From an uncultured Erythrobacter sp. (GTDB taxonomy: Bacteria; Pseudomonadota; Alphaproteobacteria; Sphingomonadales; Sphingomonadaceae): a stretch of DNA of 64,000 nt. The notes beneath the pieces are model-generated. The model saw nothing but the letters and a program-made list of their open reading frames with translations, was not told the origin of the DNA and ran no database searches. Made by a program: the position numbers and the translations under genes. How positions within the stretch are numbered: the first letter of the stretch is position 1; every line of letters starts with the position of its first letter. The stretch spans positions 682,001 to 746,000 of the forward strand of contig CANMUS010000001.1 in the NCBI GenBank assembly GCA_947501215.1. The letters run 5' to 3'. This document shows, one piece after another, positions 48,128-55,055 of the stretch.

Positions 48128-48805
48128 ATGACCCGTTTCGCCGCCCTTCGAACATCGATAGTTGCCGCAGCGGCGCTCGCCCTGTCGGCTTGCGGCATCA
48201 ACTCGGTGCCTACCGCGGAAGAGAACGCCAAGGCCAAATGGGCCGACGTCGAGGCCGCCTTTCAGGAGCGTGCCAATCTGGTCCCCAATCTCGAGCAGAT
48301 CGTGATGAGCTCGGCCGAGCAGGAGCGTGAAACGCTCGAGGGGGTGATCCAGGCTCGCGCCTCGGCCACCCGCCCCGAGATCCAGCTGGATGGCGACGAT
48401 CTCAACAATCCCGAAGCCATGGCGCAGTACCAGCAGGCCCAGAACACCTTTGGCGGCGCGCTCTCGCGCCTTATGGCCAATGTAGAAGCCTATCCGGAAC
48501 TTCGCAGCCAGGAGAACTTCGGCCGTTTCATGACCCAGATCGAAGGGCAGGAGAACCGCATCCGCGTCGCCATCCGCGACTATAACGAGGCGGTCCGCCA
48601 GTATAATACGACCATCCGCACTTTCCCCGACACGATCGGCGCGAACATCATCTACGGTGCGGAGCCGATGGTGCCCTACGAAGCCGTGAGCGAAGGCGCG
48701 GAAACCGCCCCCGAGCTCAACATGCGCGCCAGCGGCGGCACCGCCACTGCCGCAGGGGCAAACGACAACACCAGCGAGCCTGCCGACGCCGCAGCCGCCA
48801 ACTGA
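48128..48805 (+). CDS. lemA: LemA family lipoprotein
   Basis: 225 residues. Signal with lipobox 'LALSAC' (Cys22), then the LemA antiparallel helical bundle: 'KWADVEAAFQERANLVPNLE', 'FGRFMTQIEGQENRIRVAIR' and 'YNEAVRQYNTTIRTFPDTIG'. The C-terminal 40 residues are low complexity. LemA proteins often sit before TPM-domain genes, as here. Function is unknown; an envelope role is likely. AAGGA lies upstream of ATG 48128. It is divergent from mscL. Confidence 0.88.
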   Translation: MTRFAALRTSIVAAAALALSACGINSVPTAEENAKAKWADVEAAFQERANLVPNLEQIVMSSAEQERETLEGVIQARASATRPEIQLDGDDLNNPEAMAQYQQAQNTFGGALSRLMANVEAYPELRSQENFGRFMTQIEGQENRIRVAIRDYNEAVRQYNTTIRTFPDTIGANIIYGAEPMVPYEAVSEGAETAPELNMRASGGTATAAGANDNTSEPADAAAAN

Positions 48806-48816
48806 GCGGCCCTGCA

Positions 48817-49644
48817 ATGCAGGCTTTACTGCGACTGCTGTTGATCTGCGCCGCCGCGCTGGGCTTTGCCCTGCCCGCTGCGGCGCAGAACTTTCCCGAG
48901 CGCGGGACGGCGCCGGTGGTCGATGCGGCCAACATCATCGATCCGGCCACAGAAGCCGAACTTACGGCCAAGTTGGACGCGTTCGAGGAGGCGAACCAGC
49001 GCCAGTTCGTGATCGCGACGATCCCCGACCTCGAAGGCTACGATATCGCGGATTACGGCTATCGCCTGGGCCGCGAATGGGCGCTGGGCGATGCGGAGCG
49101 TAACGACGGCATCATCCTCATTGTCGCCCCGAACGAGCGGCGGATGCGGATCGAGGTTGGCTATGGCCTCGAAGGCACGATCCCCGATGGCCTCGCCTTC
49201 GAATATATCGAGGGCATGAAGGACTATTTCCGCGCGGGCGACTATTCCGGCGGGATCAGTTGGGCGGCGGATGAAATCATCACCCAGCTCGAACTGCCGC
49301 CAGAACAAGCCGCGCAGGTTGCGCAGCAGGCCGAAGAGGCGCGCGAGAGCCGCGGCGGCTTCCCGCTCGGCGGCGCGATCTGGATCGCCTTCATCTTCTT
49401 TTTCTTCATCATCCCGATGCTGCGCCGCGGCAAGCGGCGGCGCTATGGCCGTGGCGGACGGCTGGGCCAGGCCGCGGGCGACATCATCCTGTGGGAAGTC
49501 GGCTCGGCCATCGCGCGCGGCGCGCTGAGCGGTGGCGACGACTGGGGCGGCGGTGGCGGCTTCGGTGGAGGAGGCGGCGGGTTCGGCGGCTTCTCCGGTG
49601 GCGGCGGCAGTTTTGGAGGCGGTGGCGCCTCCGGGGGGTGGTAG
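48817..49644 (+). CDS. TPM-domain membrane protein, YgcG-like
   Basis: 275 residues. Signal peptide 'LLICAAALGFALPAAAQ', TPM domain at about 30-160 ('VVDAANIIDPATEAELTAKL', 'ERNDGIILIVAPNERRMRIE', 'VGYGLEGTIPD'), one membrane helix at about 187-205 ('AIWIAFIFFFFIIPML'), then a basic patch and an extreme Gly/Phe/Ser-rich tail ending at Gly-Gly-Trp. The tail is probably disordered and cytoplasmic. It begins 11 bases after lemA, and ends exactly at the next ATG, so the three genes form an operon. Confidence 0.85.
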   Translation: MQALLRLLLICAAALGFALPAAAQNFPERGTAPVVDAANIIDPATEAELTAKLDAFEEANQRQFVIATIPDLEGYDIADYGYRLGREWALGDAERNDGIILIVAPNERRMRIEVGYGLEGTIPDGLAFEYIEGMKDYFRAGDYSGGISWAADEIITQLELPPEQAAQVAQQAEEARESRGGFPLGGAIWIAFIFFFFIIPMLRRGKRRRYGRGGRLGQAAGDIILWEVGSAIARGALSGGDDWGGGGGFGGGGGGFGGFSGGGGSFGGGGASGGW

Positions 49645-50322
49645 ATGGCACGCTATCTGAACGAAGCGCAGCACAAGATCGTCAGCGACGCTGTAGCAGC
49701 GGCTGAAGGGACGACCTCCGGCGAGATTGTCACCGTGCTGGCGGACCGGTCGGACGGATATTCCGACGTGGTGCTGGTTTGGGCGGCGGGCGTGGCCTTC
49801 ACACTGATGAGCCTTTTTGCCGTTCTGCCAAAGCCATTCATGGACCTTTGGGACGAACTCGTCGGCGGGTGGATGCACGAATGGACGACCGGCGAACTGG
49901 CGACCATGACGATTGCGCTGGGCCTGATTGGCTTCGCGCTCACCTGGTTGCTGCTGTCTTGGGACCCGCTCCGCTTCGCGCTGACGCCCTCGCCCGCGAA
50001 GCAGGCACGCGTTCGCGCAGCGGCGATCAAGCATTTCAAGGTCGGGGCGGAACGGCGCACCCACGGGCGCACCGGGGTGCTGCTCTACCTATCGATGCAG
50101 GAACATCGCGCAGAGATCGTCGCCGACGAGCCCATCGCGGCGATCGTCCCGGCGGAAGTCTGGGGCGAGGCGATGGCCGACATGCTGGTCGAGATCAAAC
50201 AGGGCCGTCTGGCCGAGGGACTTGCAGCGGGCGTGCGCGATGTCGGCGCAGTGTTGGCGGAGCATTTCCCCCGCGGCGACGAGGATCAGAATGAGTTGCC
50301 GGACCGGCTGATCGAAGTCTAA
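49645..50322 (+). CDS. Second TPM-domain membrane protein
   Basis: 225 residues. The N-terminal soluble part 'LNEAQHKIVSDAVAAAEGTT' with 'SGEIVTVLADRSDGY' belongs to the TPM superfamily; two membrane helices follow (about 45-65 and 88-110), and a C-terminal TPM-like region 'RTGVLLYLSMQEHRAEIVAD'. It has no signal peptide. The ATG follows the preceding TAG directly. Together with lemA and the YgcG-like gene it suggests an inner-membrane complex of unknown function. Confidence 0.82.
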   Translation: MARYLNEAQHKIVSDAVAAAEGTTSGEIVTVLADRSDGYSDVVLVWAAGVAFTLMSLFAVLPKPFMDLWDELVGGWMHEWTTGELATMTIALGLIGFALTWLLLSWDPLRFALTPSPAKQARVRAAAIKHFKVGAERRTHGRTGVLLYLSMQEHRAEIVADEPIAAIVPAEVWGEAMADMLVEIKQGRLAEGLAAGVRDVGAVLAEHFPRGDEDQNELPDRLIEV

Positions 50323-50334
50323 GCCTCCCGGGCA

Positions 50335-50913
50335 ATGACCGATCCCATCGAAACCCCGGGCCGCGACCCGGACGCCGACCTGCCCGAAGAAACCATGTGG
50401 CAGGGCCGCTTCGTCACCGCCAAACGGCGAGGTCGCTGGGAATATGCCAGCCGCTCGCGCGGGATCAGGGCCGCCGCCATCATCGCCATCGACGATCAGG
50501 ATCGCGTAATCCTCGTCTCGCAATATCGCGTGCCGCTGGGCCGCATCTGCCTCGAAATTCCCGCCGGCCTCATCGGTGACGACGAGGACAAGAGCGGCGA
50601 AAGCGACGAGGCGGCCGCCATTCGCGAGCTCGAGGAAGAAACCGGCTATCGCGCCGCCCGGATGGAGAACCTCGGGAATTTCTATTCCTCGCCCGGCATG
50701 GTGAGCGAAAGCTTCTCGCTACTGCGCGCGCACGGCCTGACCAGAGTTGGCGAAGGTGGCGGTACCGACAGCGAAGACATCGTCGTCCACCATGTGCCGC
50801 GCACGCAGTTGCCGGAATTCGTTGCCCGCTGGCGCGCGATGGGTCACGGTGTGGATGTACGAATTGCGATGCTGATGGCGTCGCTGGACAGTTTTCTGGG
50901 AGAGAGTGAATGA
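50335..50913 (+). CDS. Nudix hydrolase, ADP-ribose pyrophosphatase-like
   Basis: 192 residues. A first beta strand ('[20 protein letters not shown]') and '[20 protein letters not shown]' lead into a Nudix box 'REL-EEETGY' with helix insertion: the acidic loop between the glycine and the box is a few residues longer than usual. '[15 protein letters not shown]' is typical of ADP-ribose pyrophosphatases. It would hydrolyse ADP-ribose or related nucleoside diphosphate sugars. It ends with an ATGA overlap with the next gene. Confidence 0.85.
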   Translation: MTDPIETPGRDPDADLPEETMWQGRFVTAKRRGRWEYASRSRGIRAAAIIAIDDQDRVILVSQYRVPLGRICLEIPAGLIGDDEDKSGESDEAAAIRELEEETGYRAARMENLGNFYSSPGMVSESFSLLRAHGLTRVGEGGGTDSEDIVVHHVPRTQLPEFVARWRAMGHGVDVRIAMLMASLDSFLGESE

Positions 50914-51692
50914 GCGGCAGGTGTGAGGGCAAGCTGGCCTTGGTGACAGGCGCGGCGCAGGGTCTGGGCCGGGCGCACGCGACGCGGCTGGCGGAAGAAG
51001 GCGCACGGGTGCTGTGTACGGACATCAACGGCGCCGGGGCGGAAGAAACCGCTTCGCTGATCAACGGACAGCTGGGCGACGGCACGGCCTTCGGGTTTCA
51101 GCACGACGTCACCGATCCGGGTCAATGGGAGGCGGTGGTCGATGCTGCGCGCGAGAACCTCGGCGGGCTCAACGTGCTGGTCAACAATGCCGGCATCGGA
51201 GTCGGCGGCAATATCGAAACCTGCGATTTCGACGACTGGAAGCGCTGCTTCGCGATCAATGTCGATTCGATCTTCCACGGCTGCCAGAAGGCGCTGCCGC
51301 TGATGCGCGAACATGCGCCGGGATCCATCGTCAATATCTCCAGCATCGCGGGGCTGATTGCGAGCGACACCATGCCCGCCTACAACTCGTCCAAGGCGGC
51401 GGTGTGGATGCTGTCCAAGTCGATCGCGCTGCACTGCGCGAAGAAGAACATGCAGATCCGCTGCAATTCGGTGCACCCGACCTTCGTCGATACGCCGATC
51501 CTCGACGGGACGGCAAAGAACCACAATCTCGACAAGGGCGTGCTGATGGACAAGCTGGCGCGGCAAATCCCGCTCAAGTTCGTCGGCGAACCGAATGATA
51601 TCGCCAATGCGGTGGTCTATCTCGCCAGTGACGAGAGCCGGTTCATGACCGGGGCGGAGCTCAAACTCGATGGCGGCATTTCGGCGATGTGA
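50910..51692 (+). CDS. SDR-family oxidoreductase
   Basis: 260 residues. '[20 protein letters not shown]' (NAD-binding), '[11 protein letters not shown]', Ser in 'NISSIAG' and 'YNSSKAAV' (Tyr-xxx-Lys) mark a classical SDR, near the 3-alpha/20-beta-hydroxysteroid or cyclopentanol dehydrogenase type ('[15 protein letters not shown]'). The substrate cannot be told. It overlaps the Nudix gene by four bases, and a terminator follows. Confidence 0.85.
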   Translation: MSGRCEGKLALVTGAAQGLGRAHATRLAEEGARVLCTDINGAGAEETASLINGQLGDGTAFGFQHDVTDPGQWEAVVDAARENLGGLNVLVNNAGIGVGGNIETCDFDDWKRCFAINVDSIFHGCQKALPLMREHAPGSIVNISSIAGLIASDTMPAYNSSKAAVWMLSKSIALHCAKKNMQIRCNSVHPTFVDTPILDGTAKNHNLDKGVLMDKLARQIPLKFVGEPNDIANAVVYLASDESRFMTGAELKLDGGISAM

Positions 51693-51733
51693 TCATCACC
51701 GCCGCCAGAATCTCTTGGGGGCTGGAATCACAA

Positions 51734-51761
51734 GAGGGGCCTGACGGCCCCTCCCGGTTTT
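51734..51761 (+). terminator. Rho-independent terminator after the Nudix-SDR operon
   Basis: GAGGGGCC (51734-51741) and GGCCCCTC (51746-51753) pair perfectly around TGAC, followed by CCGGTTTT. It lies 41 bases after the SDR stop. Confidence 0.82.
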
Positions 51762-51819
51762 CTCGAAATTGAAGGCACGGCCGACACGAAAACCGGGTCG
51801 GTCGGCGCGGGGGCCGTGC

Positions 51820-52041
51820 TCAATCCGCGATCAGCGCGATCGCAAGGTAGATCAGGATGAAGCTGCCGAAACCCAGCAACGTTCCTGCGACGAAGCCCAG
51901 GCGGACCCAGAGTGCGTCGATGCCGAAGTAGTCAGCGATGCCGGAGCATACGCCCATCAGCTTGCCGTTGCTGCGGTCGAGCGAAAAGCTCTTGGCGGGG
52001 CGGACGGCGTGGTCGGTGTCGCGAAATTTCAGGTCGTTCAT
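51820..52041 (-). CDS. pspC: PspC-domain membrane protein
   Basis: 73 residues. 'RSNGKLMGVCSGIADYFGID' with 'LWVRLGFV' is the PspC signature, and one C-terminal membrane helix follows ('GFGSFILIYLAIALIAD'). PspC proteins sense envelope stress and signal in the phage-shock response. The ATG overlaps the stop of the preceding micro-gene (ATGA), so it is translationally coupled. No pspA or pspB gene is nearby. Transcription should come from the sigma-54 promoter at 52373-52388. Confidence 0.87.
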   Translation of the reverse strand: MNDLKFRDTDHAVRPAKSFSLDRSNGKLMGVCSGIADYFGIDALWVRLGFVAGTLLGFGSFILIYLAIALIAD

Positions 52042-52154
52042 GCGATCAGTCCATTGGGCGAGGCGGGGATGATGGCCGTGGCGAAGAAGACCGCCGAGAG
52101 GGCCAGCGAGAAAGCAGCTGCGAAGAGCTTGCTGGAGTTTTCAGAGTCGAACAT
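52038..52154 (-). CDS. Micro-protein B: single membrane helix, paralog of micro-protein A
   Basis: 38 residues: a polar head ('MFDSENSSK'), then one long hydrophobic helix ('LFAAAFSLALSAVFFATAI') ending in 'PASP'. A strong Shine-Dalgarno (AAGGAAGG) precedes ATG 52154. About 16 of the last 29 residues are identical to micro-protein A, including Ser-Ala-Val and Pro-Ala-Ser-Pro, which argues that both are real. The stop overlaps the pspC ATG. No named family is recognised. Confidence 0.7.
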   Translation of the reverse strand: MFDSENSSKLFAAAFSLALSAVFFATAIIPASPNGLIA

Positions 52155-52189
52155 GATTTCCTTCCTTGTGATCTGAGGTGCGGCTTGCG

Positions 52190-52309
52190 TCAGGCGACGA
52201 AGACGGCGGGGCTTGCAGGGACGATGGCCATCGCCATGCTGACGGCCGAGACGGCGAGAGCGAAAACGGCGGCGAGAGCGCGGTTGCTGGCATAATCGAA
52301 AGCGGACAT
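52190..52309 (-). CDS. Micro-protein A: single membrane helix
   Basis: 39 residues. 'MSAFDYASNR' is followed by 'ALAAVFALAVSAVSMAMAI' and 'PASP'. A GGAGACC site precedes ATG 52309. It is the first gene after the sigma-54 promoter, with micro-protein B 35 bases downstream and then pspC. Conservation between A and B and their coupling to pspC suggest small membrane partners of PspC, though this is inference. Confidence 0.7.
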   Translation of the reverse strand: MSAFDYASNRALAAVFALAVSAVSMAMAIVPASPAVFVA

Positions 52310-52344
52310 TTGGTGGTCTCCTTGAACCTTGGTCTGTTGTATCC

Positions 52345-52359
52345 CCCGGACCATCCGGG
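52345..52359 (-). other. Leader hairpin in the 5' untranslated region of the pspC operon
   Basis: CCCGGA and TCCGGG pair perfectly around a three-base loop. It lies roughly 3-17 bases after the predicted sigma-54 start, so it may protect the 5' end of the message. Confidence 0.5.
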
Positions 52360-52372
52360 TTGACCAATGCAT

Positions 52373-52388
52373 TGCAGGAGGCGTGCCA
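52373..52388 (-). promoter_or_regulatory. Sigma-54 promoter of the micro-protein/pspC operon
   Basis: Minus strand TGGCACG-CCTC-CTGCA: GG (52387-52386) and GC (52375-52374) are exactly ten bases apart; only one consensus base of TTGCA differs. Transcription should start near 52362, about 53 bases before ATG 52309. Sigma-54 control of psp genes by PspF is well known in gammaproteobacteria. Confidence 0.75.
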
Positions 52389-52540
52389 AACTCGAAAAAC
52401 CGCAGGTTTCAGCCATTCTCAACTGAACCGAGCGCTCAAGCGCCGTTCATCGATCCGAAAGGTTGGGAAATTTCACCACTTTTTGGAGTCGGGTTTCAAG
52501 TGGCGGCATGGCGCTCCGCGCGCTATCGCCGCAGCCGACC

Positions 52541-53620
52541 ATGGCGCTCGATCGAATTGCCCTTTCCGACTTCCGCAACCACGCCGCGACCGAGCTTTCG
52601 GGCACGGCGCGCTTCAACCTGCTGGTGGGGGAGAACGGGGCGGGCAAGACCAATGTGCTCGAGGCATTGTCGCTCCTATCGCCGGGCCGTGGCCTGCGCC
52701 GCGCCGCATTGGCGGACATCGTGCGCGCCGGGAGCCAGGCGGGATTTACCGTCGCGGCGGACCTGCGGCAGGACGGCGAGGCCGTCCGTCTGGGCACCTA
52801 TTGCGAGAACGCCCACCCGGGGCGGCGACGGGTCAGGATCAATGGCTCTGACGCGAACGCCACCGCGCTCGGGGAATGGCTTGCAATCACCTGGCTCACG
52901 CCGGCGATGGACGGGCTGTTCACCGGGCCTGCCGCCGACCGTCGCCGCTTCCTCGACCGCATGGCGCTTGCGCTGGACCCGGCGCATGCTACCCACGCCG
53001 CGCGCTACGAAGCGGCGCTGCGCGAACGCAATCGGCTCCTGTCCGACCGGCGCGATCCGGAGAGCGGTTGGCTCGATGCGATCGAGGCGCAGATGGTCCA
53101 GCATGGCGGCGCGCTGATGACGGGCCGCGCGCGCCTGATCGAGACCCTCATGGCGCGTCTTGCTGCCATGCCTGCGGAGCCTTTCGCCCGGCCGGCCATC
53201 ACCTATGCGCCGGGCGCGCCGGACAGTCCGGACGGCCTGTCGCAGGCCCTCTACGAAGGACGTAGCAAGGATCGCCTCGCGCAGCGAACGCTATCCGGTC
53301 CCCATCGCGACGAGCTGGAGGTGATTCACGCCGCGAAGCGCGTTCCCGCGGCGCAAAGTTCGACCGGCGAGCAGAAGGCCATGCTGGTGGCGATCACGCT
53401 CGCTCACGCCGGCCTCGCGGCGCAGGGTCGCGCCGGTATCCTGCTGCTCGACGAGGTCGCTGCCCATCTCGATCCCGTCCGCCGCGCCGCGCTGTTCGAC
53501 CAGCTGCGCGGCAGCGGCGCGCAGGTCTGGATCACCGGAACCGAGCCTTCCCCTTTCGACACCATCCTGAGCGAAGCGGCAACGTGGCGGATCGAAAACG
53601 GTGAGGCCCAGCGGCTCTAG
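52541..53620 (+). CDS. recF: DNA replication and repair protein RecF
   Basis: 359 residues. Walker A 'LVGENGAGKTNVLEAL', ABC signature 'SSTGEQKAMLV' and Walker B 'ILLLDEVAAHLDP'. RecF helps load RecA at gaps. ATG 52541 opens at 'ALDRIALSDFRNHAATEL', the family start. Its TAG shares the palindrome CTAG with the stop of the convergent esterase gene. It is not next to dnaA/dnaN/gyrB here. Confidence 0.94.
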   Translation: MALDRIALSDFRNHAATELSGTARFNLLVGENGAGKTNVLEALSLLSPGRGLRRAALADIVRAGSQAGFTVAADLRQDGEAVRLGTYCENAHPGRRRVRINGSDANATALGEWLAITWLTPAMDGLFTGPAADRRRFLDRMALALDPAHATHAARYEAALRERNRLLSDRRDPESGWLDAIEAQMVQHGGALMTGRARLIETLMARLAAMPAEPFARPAITYAPGAPDSPDGLSQALYEGRSKDRLAQRTLSGPHRDELEVIHAAKRVPAAQSSTGEQKAMLVAITLAHAGLAAQGRAGILLLDEVAAHLDPVRRAALFDQLRGSGAQVWITGTEPSPFDTILSEAATWRIENGEAQRL

Positions 53621-54318
53621 TTCACCGGAGGTAGCGCCGCCGCGACTTCATCCGCCGTGTCCGCGACCAGAGCCTCGATCCCCTCGACCGTGGGATGGAT
53701 GCGGTCGGACTGGAACAGGCTCGGATCCTGGTAGATCGCCTCCAGCCAGAACGGGATGAGCTCTGCATCGTATTCGCTGGCCAGTTCGGCGTAGAGCCTG
53801 TCGAATTGCGTCTGGTACTCGGGCCCGTAATTCGGCGGCGCGCGCATCCCCATCAACAGCACCGGGATATCGCGCTGGCGCAGTTCGCCCAGCATCGCTT
53901 CGAAGCTCGCCCGCGTCTGGTCCGGCGAGACGCCGCGCAGCATGTCGTTGCCGCCCAGTTCGAGGATGACGAGATCGGGCTTTTCGGCCTGCGCGTCGAG
54001 TGTGAAGGCCAGCCGCTGCGCCCCCGCCTGGCTGGTATCGCCCGACACGCCCGCATTGGCGATCCGCGCGTTGATGCCCTGCTCCCGCAACGCGTCTTCC
54101 AGCAGCGCTGGATAACTGTTCTCCTCGCCCACGCCATAGCCGGCGAAAAGGCTGTCGCCGAAGGCCAGGATGCGCCGCTCCGGTCCCTCAACGGCGACGT
54201 CCGGACGCGCCACGGAGGGTGTATCGCTCGCTTGCGGCGCGGGCGCTTCCGCGGTTTCGGTGCCACAGGCGGCCAGCGCTGCGGCGAGAATGGCAATCGA
54301 CAAATGATAAAGCCGCAT
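53617..54318 (-). CDS. tesA: SGNH-family arylesterase/lysophospholipase lipoprotein (TesA-like)
   Basis: 233 residues. Lipobox 'LAAALAAC' (Cys18) then a Pro/Ala linker. Block I 'LAFGDSLFAGYGVG' has the Ser nucleophile, block III 'ELGGNDML' the oxyanion Asn, and block V 'SDRIHPTVEG' the Asp-His pair. It faces the ybbA-like ABC gene divergently, the same arrangement as tesA-ybbA-ybbP in E. coli. Esterase substrates are broad. Confidence 0.88.
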   Translation of the reverse strand: MRLYHLSIAILAAALAACGTETAEAPAPQASDTPSVARPDVAVEGPERRILAFGDSLFAGYGVGEENSYPALLEDALREQGINARIANAGVSGDTSQAGAQRLAFTLDAQAEKPDLVILELGGNDMLRGVSPDQTRASFEAMLGELRQRDIPVLLMGMRAPPNYGPEYQTQFDRLYAELASEYDAELIPFWLEAIYQDPSLFQSDRIHPTVEGIEALVADTADEVAAALPPVN

Positions 54319-54365
54319 CGGCGAGTTTCCTTGTGCAACCGGTCACCCCATGCCATCGCAGCGCC

Positions 54366-55055
54366 GTGACGACATCTCAAGCCGCTATTTCAGCCCGCAA
54401 CCTGTCCCTCACTCTCGGTAGCGACGCCGCACCGGTCGAAATCCTGCGCGGGATCGATCTCGATATCGCCAAGGGAGAGACGGTGGCCCTGCTCGGCCCG
54501 TCGGGTTCGGGCAAGAGCTCGTTGATGGCGGTGCTGTCCGGCCTGGAACGCGCCAGCGGTGGCACGCTCGAAGTCGCCGGGCAAGACTTCGCCTCGATGG
54601 ACGAGGACGCTCTCGCCCATGCGCGCCGCGGCGCCATCGGCATCGTGTTGCAGGCGTTCCACCTGCTGCCGACGATGACCGCGCTGGAGAACGTTGCCAC
54701 GCCGATGGAGCTGGCGGGAGAGGCCGACGCGCAGGACCGCGCGCGTGCAGAGCTGGAGGCAGTCGGCCTCGGCCACCGGCTCGACCACTACCCGTCCCAG
54801 CTTTCGGGGGGAGAGCAGCAACGTGTGGCCATCGCCCGCGCCATCGCGCCACGCCCCGACCTGATTTTCGCCGACGAGCCAACGGGCAATCTCGATGCCG
54901 CCACCGGCCACGAGATCGTCGATTTGCTGTTCGCCCGCCGCGCGGAAACCGGCGCGACCCTGCTCGTCATCACGCACGATCCCGAACTGGCCGAGCATTG
55001 CGCCCGCGTGCTGACGCTCAGAGACGGCCGCATCGCTACCGACACCGCCGCATGA
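54366..55055 (+). CDS. ybbA: ABC transporter ATP-binding protein (YbbA/LolD type)
   Basis: 229 residues, GTG start. Walker A 'LLGPSGSGKSSLM', Q-loop 'VLQAFHLLPTMTALENV', signature 'LSGGEQQRVAIARA', Walker B 'LIFADEPTGNLD', H-loop 'ITHDPELA'. It partners with the FtsX-like gene overlapping by four bases (ATGA). It belongs to the MacB/LolD class, which moves substrates out of or off the membrane. Confidence 0.9.
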   Translation: MTTSQAAISARNLSLTLGSDAAPVEILRGIDLDIAKGETVALLGPSGSGKSSLMAVLSGLERASGGTLEVAGQDFASMDEDALAHARRGAIGIVLQAFHLLPTMTALENVATPMELAGEADAQDRARAELEAVGLGHRLDHYPSQLSGGEQQRVAIARAIAPRPDLIFADEPTGNLDAATGHEIVDLLFARRAETGATLLVITHDPELAEHCARVLTLRDGRIATDTAA

